From G963662905 sp963676415 (lineage in GTDB: Bacteria; Bacteroidota; Bacteroidia; Bacteroidales; WRLA01), in contig OY781097.1 of assembly GCA_963676415.1 (NCBI GenBank), positions 3,162,001-3,226,000 on the forward strand: a DNA stretch of 64,000 nucleotides, given 5' to 3'. Position 1 is the first letter of the stretch. Every line of letters begins with the position of its first letter. The notes beneath the pieces were generated by a model. That model saw only the letters and a list, made by a program, of their open reading frames with translations, was not told the origin of the DNA and ran no database searches. The position numbers and the translations under genes are program-made. Shown here piece by piece: positions 42,935 to 51,936 of the stretch.

Positions 42935-43459
42935 TTAAGCAGATTTAGGCCTCGGTTTCTTCCCGTCCATCTGCCTTTTGCGTGCGCGTTTGATCAGGGC
43001 GCGTTCTGTCAGGCTTTCGATAGGTTTTATCAGAAGAGCAATGAAGCCTTTGAACAGAAGCGAAATCATCATGGCATTCCGGGCGAAATGCGCGCTGGCG
43101 TAGTTTTCAATTTGTGGTTCCACAAAAGCTTCTGTAATTATAAAAAGCGCAATAGCGAATATCAATACAATATAGGTCGCTTTTTTCCCCATACGCGCCT
43201 TGAGCAAGTCGTCGATGGTACGCTGCAGCTCTTCGTTTTTGTCGTTGAGCTTTTCATTGGTCAGGTTGAGTTTTCCCTGCAGGCGGTCGCTAATGCGCGT
43301 AATGATTTTGGTCTGATCCAGCAGTTCTTCGTAATTAGCTATGAGTGAGCTGAATTCCACTCTGAGCTCCTCGGGGGAACTGTCTTCATTTTCGAGAAAT
43401 TTTTTGCTGTGCTTCAGGCTATCGATCTCTTTCTGATATATAGTTACGCGCCGGGTCAC
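42935..43459 (-). CDS. Coiled-coil protein with two membrane segments, third gene of the SiaB-SiaC unit
   Basis: 174 residues. Residues about 1-92 are a long coiled coil (YQKEIDSLKHSKKFL, then LQGKLNLTNEKLNDKNEEL). Two hydrophobic segments follow (about 94-112, ATYIVLIFAIALFIITEAF, and about 127-145, AMMISLLFKGFIALLI). The C-terminus is very basic (RALIKRARKRQMDGKK). It starts 3 bp after the siaC stop and is surely cotranscribed with it. I do not know a characterised homologue. The shape suggests a membrane-anchored scaffold or effector that could be the target of SiaC, since no diguanylate cyclase (SiaD) is present here. Confidence 0.75.
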   Translation of the reverse strand: MTRRVTIYQKEIDSLKHSKKFLENEDSSPEELRVEFSSLIANYEELLDQTKIITRISDRLQGKLNLTNEKLNDKNEELQRTIDDLLKARMGKKATYIVLIFAIALFIITEAFVEPQIENYASAHFARNAMMISLLFKGFIALLIKPIESLTERALIKRARKRQMDGKKPRPKSA

Positions 43460-43462
43460 TGC

Positions 43463-43849
43463 TTAGTCTTCTTCAATCATTTTTAATTCAAACGGAAGCT
43501 CGGTTACATCTTCGTAATCTTCTCCGGTTTCCATCATTTCTTCATCGTCTTCATCATAATACCATTCCACCAAAATATCTTTGCTTCCCATATCGTTGAT
43601 AGGACGGAGCTTTTTAAATATTTCGAGAATAAATTTTGATGAACTTGTGTTGAAATATTCCAGATAAACTTTAACCAGTGTCTTATTGGCCGGTTTTTTT
43701 ACATAGTTTTCAATCCATTCAATAACAGGATTGTAAAACTCGAAAGTATTTTCCGGAATGGAACGACCGCCGATTTCAAAAACGCCTGTGTTGCCGTTGA
43801 AGTTGATTTCGGGCGTTTGTTTTGTTTTGGTAATTTTCAGCTCTTCCAT
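43463..43849 (-). CDS. SiaC-family regulatory phosphoprotein (DUF1987)
   Basis: 128 residues, the size of SiaC. Hallmarks: TPEINFNGNTGVFEIGGRSIPENTFEFYNP split around the GRS(I/L)PE motif, then WIENYV and the YLEYFNTSSSKFILEIF segment, whose Thr/Ser cluster corresponds to the phospho-site region of SiaC (Thr68 in Pseudomonas). In Pseudomonas, SiaC is phosphorylated by SiaB and dephosphorylated by SiaA, and unphosphorylated SiaC activates the diguanylate cyclase SiaD. The C-terminal tail here is very acidic (DEDDEEMMETGEDYEDV). It begins 2 bp after the siaB stop. The partner output here is unknown. Confidence 0.88.
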   Translation of the reverse strand: MEELKITKTKQTPEINFNGNTGVFEIGGRSIPENTFEFYNPVIEWIENYVKKPANKTLVKVYLEYFNTSSSKFILEIFKKLRPINDMGSKDILVEWYYDEDDEEMMETGEDYEDVTELPFELKMIEED

Positions 43850-43851
43850 TA

Positions 43852-44403
43852 TTATTTCTTTTTAACTTTTACTTTAAAATCAAAAAAGGATACGTCATTA
43901 TTTAGTTTAGTAAATTGAAAATCAAGTTTTTCTCCTGATTTTCTTGCAATGTCAATCATCCCAAGACTGGCACCGCCTTTTTCTGAGATATGATTGTTGT
44001 TGAGTATTTCTTTGTAAAAATCGCGGAGCTCATCTTTGGTCATAGCATTGATTTTATCCAAGCGCTCCTTTAATGGGGGGATGTTTTCGTTGAGGATATA
44101 ATTCCCCGTTTGGATGTAGTAATAATCACCTTCATACCAAATAAGCAATAATGCAGATTTGGAATCGCCAAACAGATTGTCCTGATTTTTCAGCGCGAAA
44201 TCTTCCGTATGATGGTAGAGGTTTTGCAATCCCTCTACCAGGATATTGTAGATTTTCTTTTTGACACTGTTTTTTTCGTTGTCAAGCTTGTCCTCGGCCA
44301 TTTGGAGAACTCTGGTAATAATATCCGAATTGATCTCACCTTTGAAAGACATAATAATATTGTCTTTCTCCATAATGTTGAAAATACTTAGCGCATCAAC
44401 CAT
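43852..44403 (-). CDS. SiaB-family protein kinase (GHKL fold)
   Basis: 183 residues from Met at 44403. The frame extends to 44436, but the -7 box (44426-44433) lies inside that extension, so the shorter start is preferred. GHKL/HATPase-like features: an N-box-like ILVEGLQNLYHHTED, ALLLIWYEGDYYYIQTGNYI in the position of the family's strand pair, and a lid/G2-like GGASLGMIDIARKSG. In Pseudomonas, SiaB is an atypical kinase that phosphorylates SiaC on Thr/Ser. It is the first gene of a tight three-gene operon (siaB, siaC, coiled-coil membrane protein) just downstream of the PP2C gene, separated from it by 232 bp. Confidence 0.87.
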   Translation of the reverse strand: MVDALSIFNIMEKDNIIMSFKGEINSDIITRVLQMAEDKLDNEKNSVKKKIYNILVEGLQNLYHHTEDFALKNQDNLFGDSKSALLLIWYEGDYYYIQTGNYILNENIPPLKERLDKINAMTKDELRDFYKEILNNNHISEKGGASLGMIDIARKSGEKLDFQFTKLNNDVSFFDFKVKVKKK

Positions 44404-44425
44404 TCCAAACAGTTTTTTATTAGAA

Positions 44426-44433
44426 CAAATATA
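44426..44433 (-). promoter_or_regulatory. -7 box of the siaB-siaC unit
   Basis: Minus-strand TATATTTG matches TAnnTTTG, 22 nt before the Met at 44403. It shows the unit has its own promoter, apart from the kinase/phosphatase operon. Confidence 0.6.
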
Positions 44434-44635
44434 CAAAAATTCCTGATTTTCACAGGGATTCGTAGTATTTACTTATATTTTGTGTGTACGAAGCCTTCCT
44501 GGAAAAGTTGCATTTCTCCGAAATTTATACCCCATACCTTGCGTTTCGGTATCAAATGGAATTAGAACGTATTGCTAAAGCCCGTAATTTCAAAACCGGT
44601 CATTTTTTTGCAAAGCTTGATGTCGGGCTGGATTT

Positions 44636-45400
44636 TTATTCTACCTTGATCACTTTTGCAAGTATCACGGAAATATTGTCTTTGCCTCCGTTTTCGTTGG
44701 CAGCATCAATCAAATCCTGAGCCGAACAACTGTTATTGAGCAATTCGCGTATGCCTTCATCCTCAACCATATCACTTAAGCCGTCGCTGCATGCCAAAAG
44801 AATATCGTTATCTTCCAGTCTGTCCGTAATGTTTTCAACATCCAGGAAAGCACTTTCGCCACCACCGCCAAGGGCATTTGTAATGATATTTGATGGTGCT
44901 GTAGGGTCCTGGCTGGCAAGTGAATGATCTTTGCTGATTTGCTGCAGTTTGCCGTTGCGGAAGTGGTATAGTCTGCTGTCGCCTGCATTAATGGCGTAAT
45001 ATTTTTTGTCGTAAATAAAAAAACCGCAGAGCGTTGTGCCCATTCCCCGGCGTTCCGGATTTTCAAATCCTTCTTCCGTTAGCTCTTCATGCATTCGTTC
45101 TGCCCAGTCGTTCAGCATATTGCACAAGTGTCCTTCGCTGTATCCTGCACCAAGGATGTCGGTAAATTTTACGAGGCTGTTTAATGCCATTTCACTGGCT
45201 ACCTCTCCGGCATTATGCCCGCCCATGCCATCGGCTACAGCAAAAGTGAGCAGGCAATCCGAGTCAAATTCCATTCTTATGCGCCCATCGCGGAAAATGG
45301 TATCACCTACAAGCAGCATGTCTTCGTTATGGTCGCGTTTATTGCCTTTATCGCTGGCGGCCTGCACGTCCAGCATAAAATGATTATTCTGTTCGGACAT
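44636..45400 (-). CDS. PP2C-type Ser/Thr protein phosphatase
   Basis: 254 residues from Met in MSEQNNHFML (the frame extends to 45418). Soluble Stp1/PppA-like PP2C. Metal and core motifs are complete: KGNKRDHNEDM, ADGMGGHNAGE, GTTLCGFFI, NAGDSRLYHF, KDHSL, ACSDGLSDMV and GKDNISVI. It removes phosphate from Ser/Thr residues and is expected to oppose the Ser/Thr kinase at 51937-55449. The start overlaps the FHA gene 3' end by 17 bp, so it is translationally coupled as last gene of the ~12-kb operon. Whether it also acts on SiaC (as SiaA does in Pseudomonas) is an open question. Confidence 0.93.
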   Translation of the reverse strand: MSEQNNHFMLDVQAASDKGNKRDHNEDMLLVGDTIFRDGRIRMEFDSDCLLTFAVADGMGGHNAGEVASEMALNSLVKFTDILGAGYSEGHLCNMLNDWAERMHEELTEEGFENPERRGMGTTLCGFFIYDKKYYAINAGDSRLYHFRNGKLQQISKDHSLASQDPTAPSNIITNALGGGGESAFLDVENITDRLEDNDILLACSDGLSDMVEDEGIRELLNNSCSAQDLIDAANENGGKDNISVILAKVIKVE

Positions 45401-46037
45401 AAAATTCAATATTTGCAATGATTATATAGGATTCGTCTTTGATTAACTGCGGGATGTTTTCCCGGAGGTATTCATTGTTGTAGCGCGTTCCGTTGGAAGA
45501 GCCCAAATCGGTGATAGACCACCCTTTTCCTGGATTGTATTCTACCTGTGCATGTCGTCCTGAAACCTGGCCGTACTGGCCAAAAACCCGCGTATGCTGC
45601 CCGTCGCGCCTTCCAATGATATCGCCACTTTTAAAAGTGATATCTGCACCGATATTCCGGTTGATGAACTTGAGCTGCGGTGCTGCACCGGGTTCACGCA
45701 CAGGATCGCGCTGGATGCGCATTGTTTTTTGCGCATCAGCAGGAGTGGAAGCCTGCGGCGCCTTGGGTGGCGGTGGGCTTGAGCTGCTTTGATCCTGTTT
45801 CGGTGGGGGTGGTGGGCTTTTGGGCTTGCTTTCTTCTTTGGGACGCGCTGCGGGCATTTCAGAAGCATCTGACAGAGGTTTTTTCTCGGTCGGCTTTTCC
45901 AGTATTCCACCGCATTGGGTGCACCTTTTGCTTTTGCCAAAAATGTGGCATTTGGGGCATATTTTTAGTTCCTGGCCGCATTGGTCGCAGTACAAACTAT
46001 CCGGATCGATGTCGGCCTTACAGGCTGGGCATTTCAT
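45384..46037 (-). CDS. Zinc-ribbon/FHA-domain protein
   Basis: 217 residues. The N-terminus is a double zinc ribbon: CPAC...CDQC (about residues 3-20) and CPKC...CTQC (about 28-42). A Pro/Ser/Lys-rich linker (about 50-100, with PPPPPK and SSSSPPPPK) contains a KTMRIQRD motif recalling the kinase's KTIRSG repeats. The C-terminal FHA domain (about 125-217) has the phospho-Thr-binding signatures IIGRRDGQ, SGRHAQV and LGSSNGT. Known for FHA: binding of phospho-threonine peptides. Inferred role: reads threonines phosphorylated by the operon kinase. Cytosolic, fourth gene of the operon, overlapping the phosphatase gene. Confidence 0.92.
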   Translation of the reverse strand: MKCPACKADIDPDSLYCDQCGQELKICPKCHIFGKSKRCTQCGGILEKPTEKKPLSDASEMPAARPKEESKPKSPPPPPKQDQSSSSPPPPKAPQASTPADAQKTMRIQRDPVREPGAAPQLKFINRNIGADITFKSGDIIGRRDGQHTRVFGQYGQVSGRHAQVEYNPGKGWSITDLGSSNGTRYNNEYLRENIPQLIKDESYIIIANIEFYVRTE

Positions 46038-46101
46038 CTGTTTATTATTTGATTTTTAATTGCCAGATGGAACCTTCCCGGATAAACCGGGAATGGTTTA
46101 A

Positions 46102-49100
46102 TCATGGTAAGTCTTCGGTTTTAAGTTCATTCATCATATCTTCATCGAAATCAGCAGTGCCAAATATTGGGGTGAGGCGTGTCATCTGATTTTGCAGCAT
46201 TTGCTCAAATAAAGCTTTTACCTCATGGGCTCCTTTTTCCCGATGGCTTTCAAAATAATTTTTGATGCCTTCGCGTGCATCGTCCGCCAAACGGAAATTA
46301 TTGCTTTCGCAATGAAGGTTTAACAGTTCAAACAAATCAGCAGCACCAAAACCGTCCCACTTTATCCGTTGAGGAATTTTTGCTGCCAGCTCGTTGAATG
46401 GTTCTTCCGAAAGCAGCTTTTCCATGGGTTCTGCATCACCGGCAATGATCAGGCAGAATTTATGCTCGCTGCTGTTGATCCGCTGTACAAGCAAATCAGA
46501 AATGCCTTGCTTGATTTCTTCCGTGCTTTCTGTTAGCAGATCAAAATGGTCGAGCATAAAGCTGCCGCCATCAGCACGGTCGATTAGCCTCATCAATTGA
46601 GCCTGTGGCTCCGGACCGTTGAGGATATTTTTCATATCTACTTCCGAAAGACGTGAAGAGGGCAGTGCTTTGGCTTGTGCAAACATCTCTGCAAGTGCCT
46701 GTGCCGTAGTGCTTTTCCCGCTTCCGCCATGAGCCAGGAAAGCAAAATGATGGGTAAAATCTTTGGGTTCAATGCCAAATTTTTCGGTGCGCATTTTGGT
46801 CATTTCCAGCAAACGTGCCATCGGACGAACCTGAGCTTTTACTTCCTCACGGCCAATAAGCTTTTCTACAGGATCGATTAATGATGATTTGGCTTCTTCT
46901 TTTTGTGCTGTTTCGGGAATATCATCTGCAATTATTGTAACCAGATCTTCATCTCTGATGCCATCAACCCCAGTGTTGGTCAAGCGGGATGAAAGAGCCG
47001 ATTGTGCCTGGTCGAAAAGTTTGCGCATTTCGCGCGCATTGGCAAAATTGCGGTCACGTGCATCGTAAATGCCCCGGATGGCTTTCTTGATTTTGTCTTC
47101 AGCTTCTTCCGTTACACGGAATTTTTTCTTCTTCACAAAGATGTTAAAAATACCATAAAGTTCATCGGCATTATAATCATCTATATGCAAAAAGCGGTCG
47201 ATGCGCGATTGCATGCCTGGATTGGCATTGAGGAAATTTTCCATTTCCTTTTGGTATCCCGCTGCGATGAAAATAAATTTCCCATGATCGTCTTCGATGC
47301 GTTTCATCAGCGTTTCGATGGCTTCCTGACCGTATTTGTCGGGCTGGTTGCCGGGAGGTGCCAGGGCATAGGCTTCATCCACAAACAGGATTCCTCCAAG
47401 GGCATTATCAACGGCTTTATTGACCAGTTTGGGCGTTTCGCCCTGAAACTGTCCAATCAGTTGGCTGCGATCTACTTCTACCACGTGTCCTCGGCTCAAA
47501 ATCCCGATTGATTTGAACACCTCGCCGAGTTTTCGGGCAATGGTGGTTTTGCCTGTTCCGGGATTTCCTGTTAAAACAATATTGATGCCCGCATGCTCTC
47601 CGGCAGCCATGCCTTTCTGGATGCGGATTTGCTGCAATTGCGCCTGTGCTGCAACTTCCCTGACGGCTTTTTTTACCGTGTCCATGCCAATAAAATCATC
47701 GAGTTCGGAAAGGATTTCATTGAGCGGGCGGGCTTTTTCTACTTCGCCTTCAATATCCGGGCGCGTTAGCAAGGAGAGCTCTTCGGGATCAATTTCTGCT
47801 CCTTCGCTCATCATTTTTGTTAAACGGCTGCTTTGACGCTGCAATGCTTCTTCGTAAAGCCGGCGCATTTCGCGGGCATTGCCAAAGTTTTTGTCGCGGC
47901 GGTTGTAAATGCCTTCAATGAAGATGCGGATGTTTTCATCGGCTTCAGCATCAAGCTTATAGTTATTTTTCTTGAGCAGGCCGCGGAAGATGGTTTCCAG
48001 GGCTTCGGCTTTGTAATCGTCAAATTCGATTTTGCGGTTGAAACGCGACGGCAGACCCGGATTGGTTTTCAGGAATTCTTCCATTTCGTTGGTGTACCCG
48101 GCCGCAATTACGATAAATTTTCCGCGATCGTCTTCCATGCGTTTGAGCAGGGTATCAATGGCTTCCTGGCCAAATTCATCACGATCGCCCTGGCTGAGCG
48201 TATAAGCTTCGTCGATGAAAAGAACACCGCCCATGGCTTTATCGACCAGGTTATTGGTTTTGATGGAAGTCTGTCCCACAACCCCGGCCACCAGTTCGGA
48301 GCGGTCGGCTTCGATGAGGTGCCCACGCGACAATACGCCCATGGCTTTGAAAATATCGGCCATGATGCGCGCAACGGTGGTTTTTCCCGTACCTGGATTT
48401 CCTGAGAAAACAAAATGCGATTTGAGTTCCCGGGCTCCTTCGTCGCCTCTTTGCTTTTGCAGGTTGAGCAGGTCGATGATGCTGCGAACCTCTTTCTTTA
48501 CGCCATCCAGGCCGCTGAGTTTGTTCAGCTTGGCCATGCAGGCTTCGGGATCAAGATCTTGTTTTTCCTCATAAGGAATATCCTCAGCAACAATGCTCAC
48601 AAAATCATCATCGGATAAACTTTCTACCTCCAGGCTGCTGATTCGGTTCGACATCTGAGAAACCGTATTGTCAAACAGCTTGCGCATCTCACGTGCATTG
48701 GCGAAATTTTTATCTCGGGTATCGAAAATCAGCTGAATTGCTTTTTTCAATTTTTCTTCCGCATCGGGATGTAGTTTGTATTTTTTCTTTTTTACGAATA
48801 TTTTAAAGATGGCCAGCAGTTCGTCCGGTTTATAATCTTCGATATGTATAAAACGGTCGAAGCGTGATTTCATGCCGGAGTTTACGCTGAACAGTTGCTC
48901 CATAGGCTGCTGATAGCCTGCTGCAATTACAATATAGCGGCCACGGTCATCTTCCATGCGTTTGAGCAGGGTTTCAAGGGCTTCGGTTCCGAGTTTGTCT
49001 TTTTGGCCGGAATCGCTCACAGGAGCAAGGGTATATGCTTCATCGATGAACAGGATTCCGCCGAGGGCACGGTTGCAGGCATCGTTTACCAGTTTGGGTG

Positions 49101-51918
49101 TTTCGCCCTGGTACTGCCCGACAAGCTGACTGCGATCGACTTCGATTACATGTCCGCGATCAATAATTCCAATGGATTTGAATATCTCGCCAAGCTTGCG
49201 CGCAACCGTGGTTTTTCCTGTTCCGGGATTTCCGGTGAGCACAATATTTTGTCCTTCCAGCTCTCCGGCAGCCATGCCTTTTTGTATGCGGTATTGCTGC
49301 AACTGGGCTTTGGCAGCGATTTCCCGAACGGCTTTCTTCACACTGTCCATGCCAATAAAATCGTCCAGCTCGGCCAGAATATCTTCGAGGGAACGTGATT
49401 CTTCCACTTCGCCTTCAATATCCTCACGGTTCAGGGTGGACAGCTCTTCCGGCGGAACGGCTTTGCCTTCGGTGATCATCTGTGTGAGTCGTACACTTTG
49501 ACGTTGCTGCGCTTCTTCAAAAATTTTGCGCATTTCGCGGGCATTGCCGAAGTTTTCATCGCGGCGGTTGAAAATGCCTTGAATGAAGAGCGTTAAATTT
49601 TCATCGGCTTCTTTGGTGAGTGTGTAGTTATTCTTATTCAAGAGCCCACGGAACACCTTTTCGAGCGCATCGGGTGCAAAATCTTCGAAAGCAATTTTTC
49701 GGTTGAAACGGGATGGCAGCCCCGGGTTGGTCTTGAGGAATTCTTCCATTTCATGGGTATAACCGGCGGCAATGACGATAAATTTCCCGCGGTCGTCTTC
49801 CATGCGTTTGAGCAGTGCATCAATGGCTTCCTGGCCAAATTCATCGCGATCGCCCTGATTGAGCGTATAGGCTTCGTCGATAAAAAGTACGCCGCCCATG
49901 GCTTTATCGATGATGTTGTTGGTTTTTATGGCGGTTTGCCCCAATAAACCTGCAACCAAAGCCGAGCGGTCGGCCTCAATGAGGTGTCCGCGCGAAAGTA
50001 CGCCCATTGCTTTGAAAATGTCGGCTACAATACGTGCTACGGTAGTTTTTCCGGTACCGGGATTTCCTGAGAAAACAAAATGTGATTTGAGCTCCGGTTT
50101 GCTGTCGTCGCCACGCTGTTTTTGCAGGTTGAGCATATCAATCAGGCCGCGTACTTCTCGTTTTACGGCATGCAGGCCGGTAAGCTCGTTCAGTTTGGCC
50201 ATGCATTCCTCGGGATCGATATCTTTTTGCTCCTCATAAGGAATATCGGCGGGCATGATGGTCACCAAGGCTTCATCGGTTTGTTCTTCTTTGGGCAGTT
50301 TTGAAATCCTGTCGGCAAATTTTCCTGAAGTTGTTTCAAAAAGCCCACGCATTTCGCGTCCGTTTCCGAAATTGGCATCGCGCATTTCATAAAGCTCGCC
50401 AATGGCTTTTTTCGCCAGCTCTTCCGCTTCGGGATGGAGGCGGTATTTTTTCTTTTTTATAAATATTTTATAGATGGCAAAAAGCTCATCCGGTTTATAA
50501 TCATCGATATGCAGTTTTTTGTTGAAGCGGGAGTCGATTCCGGGGTTTACGCGGATAAACTGATCCATCTCGTTTTGGTAGCCGGCGGCAATCACCACAA
50601 ATTTATCGCGGTCGTCTTCGATGCGTTTCATCAGGGTTTCCACCGCTTCGGTGCCGTATTTGTCTTTGGAGCCGGAATCGCTTACGGGCGCGAGGGTGTA
50701 GGCTTCGTCCACGAAAAGGATTCCGCCCATGGCTTTATCGCAGGCATCGGTGACCAATTGGGCCGTTTGTCCCTGATATTGCCCGACCAGTTTGCTCCGG
50801 TCCACTTCCACCACATGTCCGCTGTCGAGGAAACCAATGGCGGCAAATATTTCGCCCAGCTTTCGGGCAATGGTGGTCTTTCCTGTTCCGGGATTTCCCG
50901 TCAGGATAATGTGAACGCCGGGTTTTTCGTCCTCGCCATAACCTCGTGCCGCTCGCTCCTGATTGGTCTGCACTTGCCGGGCAATGTCTTTGACAGCGGT
51001 TTTGATTTCTTCCATGCCAATAAAATCATCCAAGTCTTTCATGACTTCTTCCAATGATTTTTCTTCGGGAATAGGGCAGGGGATATCTTTAGTGGAAACA
51101 ATGCTGTCGTCCTGACCTCCTTTGGAAATCCTTTTGATATACTTTTTAAAGATATCTTCGGCCATATCAACGGCAACGTGCGCATTGCCAAAACTTTCGT
51201 CGCGCTCTTTCCATTTTTTCTTAAAAATGCTGGTCAGTGCCTGTTTGCATTCTTCGGATGGTTCGAGTTGATGCACTTCCCTGAGCATGCGGAAGCAGAT
51301 TTCGCTGAGTTCGGTATAGGAATAATCGGGCAGATCGAAACGATATTCAAATCGTGAGCGGATTGAAGGGTTGGCGGCAAGGAACTCCCTGAAACCTCCG
51401 GGCAATCCGGCTAAAATTACAATGGGATCGGTTTTAAAACGATCCATGCCCGAGAAGAGTTTATCGAGTTTGTTGACATCGCTGGCGTATCCGCCGGGCA
51501 AAAGCTTTTGGGCATTGTCGATAAACAGTATGCCGCCTTTTGCTTTGTCGATATTGTCTTCAAATTCTTCCAGCCAGTTGTCGTAATCCGGCGCATCAAC
51601 CACCATGGGATGTGCTTTGCTGATGATTTCATTGCCAAGGTAAAGCTGTTGCAGGATTTGGGCAAGGGTAGTTTTACCTGTACCTGTATTTCCCATGATG
51701 ATGGTGTGCATATTGATGCGGTTTCCACCAGATTTCTGCCTTTTCTTAACAGCTTTTGTAAATTCAACCAGGGATTTTATATCTTCTTTAACCGCTCCCA
51801 ATCCAACGAGTTTTTCGAGCAGTGAAGACGACTCGCTCAGAACGGGCTTGCCGCAATATTTGCAATACCGGGCAATGTCACGGTTGGCTTTTCCACATTT
51901 GTCGCAGGTAATGGACAT
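46102..51918 (-). CDS. Giant zinc-ribbon protein with seven concatenated CbxX/CfxQ-type AAA+ modules
   Basis: 1938 residues. A zinc ribbon (CDKCGK...CKYCGK, residues 6-23) precedes seven AAA+ modules. Walker A motifs fall near residues 77, 342, 619, 898, 1175, 1454 and 1732, a spacing of about 265 then 277-279. Modules 2-6 have intact Walker A (GNPGTGKTT) and Walker B (FIDEAY or FVDEAY). Module 1 (GNTGTGKTT) has Walker B FIDNAQ. Module 7 (AHGGSGKST) has a degenerate MLDHFD, so both ends look catalytically weakened. Modules 2, 4, 6 are one subtype (ARKLGE, VGQ(Y/F)QG) and 3, 5 another (ARI.ADIFKAMGVLSRGHLIEADRS), so the chain is built from duplicated two-module units of about 556 residues. The family includes rubisco activase CbbX and T7SS EccA, usually one module per chain. 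No membrane segment. Third gene of the operon. Confidence 0.93.
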   Translation of the reverse strand: MSITCDKCGKANRDIARYCKYCGKPVLSESSSLLEKLVGLGAVKEDIKSLVEFTKAVKKRQKSGGNRINMHTIIMGNTGTGKTTLAQILQQLYLGNEIISKAHPMVVDAPDYDNWLEEFEDNIDKAKGGILFIDNAQKLLPGGYASDVNKLDKLFSGMDRFKTDPIVILAGLPGGFREFLAANPSIRSRFEYRFDLPDYSYTELSEICFRMLREVHQLEPSEECKQALTSIFKKKWKERDESFGNAHVAVDMAEDIFKKYIKRISKGGQDDSIVSTKDIPCPIPEEKSLEEVMKDLDDFIGMEEIKTAVKDIARQVQTNQERAARGYGEDEKPGVHIILTGNPGTGKTTIARKLGEIFAAIGFLDSGHVVEVDRSKLVGQYQGQTAQLVTDACDKAMGGILFVDEAYTLAPVSDSGSKDKYGTEAVETLMKRIEDDRDKFVVIAAGYQNEMDQFIRVNPGIDSRFNKKLHIDDYKPDELFAIYKIFIKKKKYRLHPEAEELAKKAIGELYEMRDANFGNGREMRGLFETTSGKFADRISKLPKEEQTDEALVTIMPADIPYEEQKDIDPEECMAKLNELTGLHAVKREVRGLIDMLNLQKQRGDDSKPELKSHFVFSGNPGTGKTTVARIVADIFKAMGVLSRGHLIEADRSALVAGLLGQTAIKTNNIIDKAMGGVLFIDEAYTLNQGDRDEFGQEAIDALLKRMEDDRGKFIVIAAGYTHEMEEFLKTNPGLPSRFNRKIAFEDFAPDALEKVFRGLLNKNNYTLTKEADENLTLFIQGIFNRRDENFGNAREMRKIFEEAQQRQSVRLTQMITEGKAVPPEELSTLNREDIEGEVEESRSLEDILAELDDFIGMDSVKKAVREIAAKAQLQQYRIQKGMAAGELEGQNIVLTGNPGTGKTTVARKLGEIFKSIGIIDRGHVIEVDRSQLVGQYQGETPKLVNDACNRALGGILFIDEAYTLAPVSDSGQKDKLGTEALETLLKRMEDDRGRYIVIAAGYQQPMEQLFSVNSGMKSRFDRFIHIEDYKPDELLAIFKIFVKKKKYKLHPDAEEKLKKAIQLIFDTRDKNFANAREMRKLFDNTVSQMSNRISSLEVESLSDDDFVSIVAEDIPYEEKQDLDPEACMAKLNKLSGLDGVKKEVRSIIDLLNLQKQRGDEGARELKSHFVFSGNPGTGKTTVARIMADIFKAMGVLSRGHLIEADRSELVAGVVGQTSIKTNNLVDKAMGGVLFIDEAYTLSQGDRDEFGQEAIDTLLKRMEDDRGKFIVIAAGYTNEMEEFLKTNPGLPSRFNRKIEFDDYKAEALETIFRGLLKKNNYKLDAEADENIRIFIEGIYNRRDKNFGNAREMRRLYEEALQRQSSRLTKMMSEGAEIDPEELSLLTRPDIEGEVEKARPLNEILSELDDFIGMDTVKKAVREVAAQAQLQQIRIQKGMAAGEHAGINIVLTGNPGTGKTTIARKLGEVFKSIGILSRGHVVEVDRSQLIGQFQGETPKLVNKAVDNALGGILFVDEAYALAPPGNQPDKYGQEAIETLMKRIEDDHGKFIFIAAGYQKEMENFLNANPGMQSRIDRFLHIDDYNADELYGIFNIFVKKKKFRVTEEAEDKIKKAIRGIYDARDRNFANAREMRKLFDQAQSALSSRLTNTGVDGIRDEDLVTIIADDIPETAQKEEAKSSLIDPVEKLIGREEVKAQVRPMARLLEMTKMRTEKFGIEPKDFTHHFAFLAHGGSGKSTTAQALAEMFAQAKALPSSRLSEVDMKNILNGPEPQAQLMRLIDRADGGSFMLDHFDLLTESTEEIKQGISDLLVQRINSSEHKFCLIIAGDAEPMEKLLSEEPFNELAAKIPQRIKWDGFGAADLFELLNLHCESNNFRLADDAREGIKNYFESHREKGAHEVKALFEQMLQNQMTRLTPIFGTADFDEDMMNELKTEDLP

Positions 51919-51936
51919 ATTCTAATTTCTTTAAAA

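Noticed and set aside
44484..44720. 78-residue plus-strand frame between siaB and PP2C.
   Set aside because: Its second half is antisense to the PP2C C-terminus, the -7 box is imperfect and no family is recognisable.
46394..51925. Many plus-strand frames of 60-200 residues opposite the AAA+ gene.
   Set aside because: They recur at the same spot in each AAA+ module and are antisense shadows of the conserved repeats.
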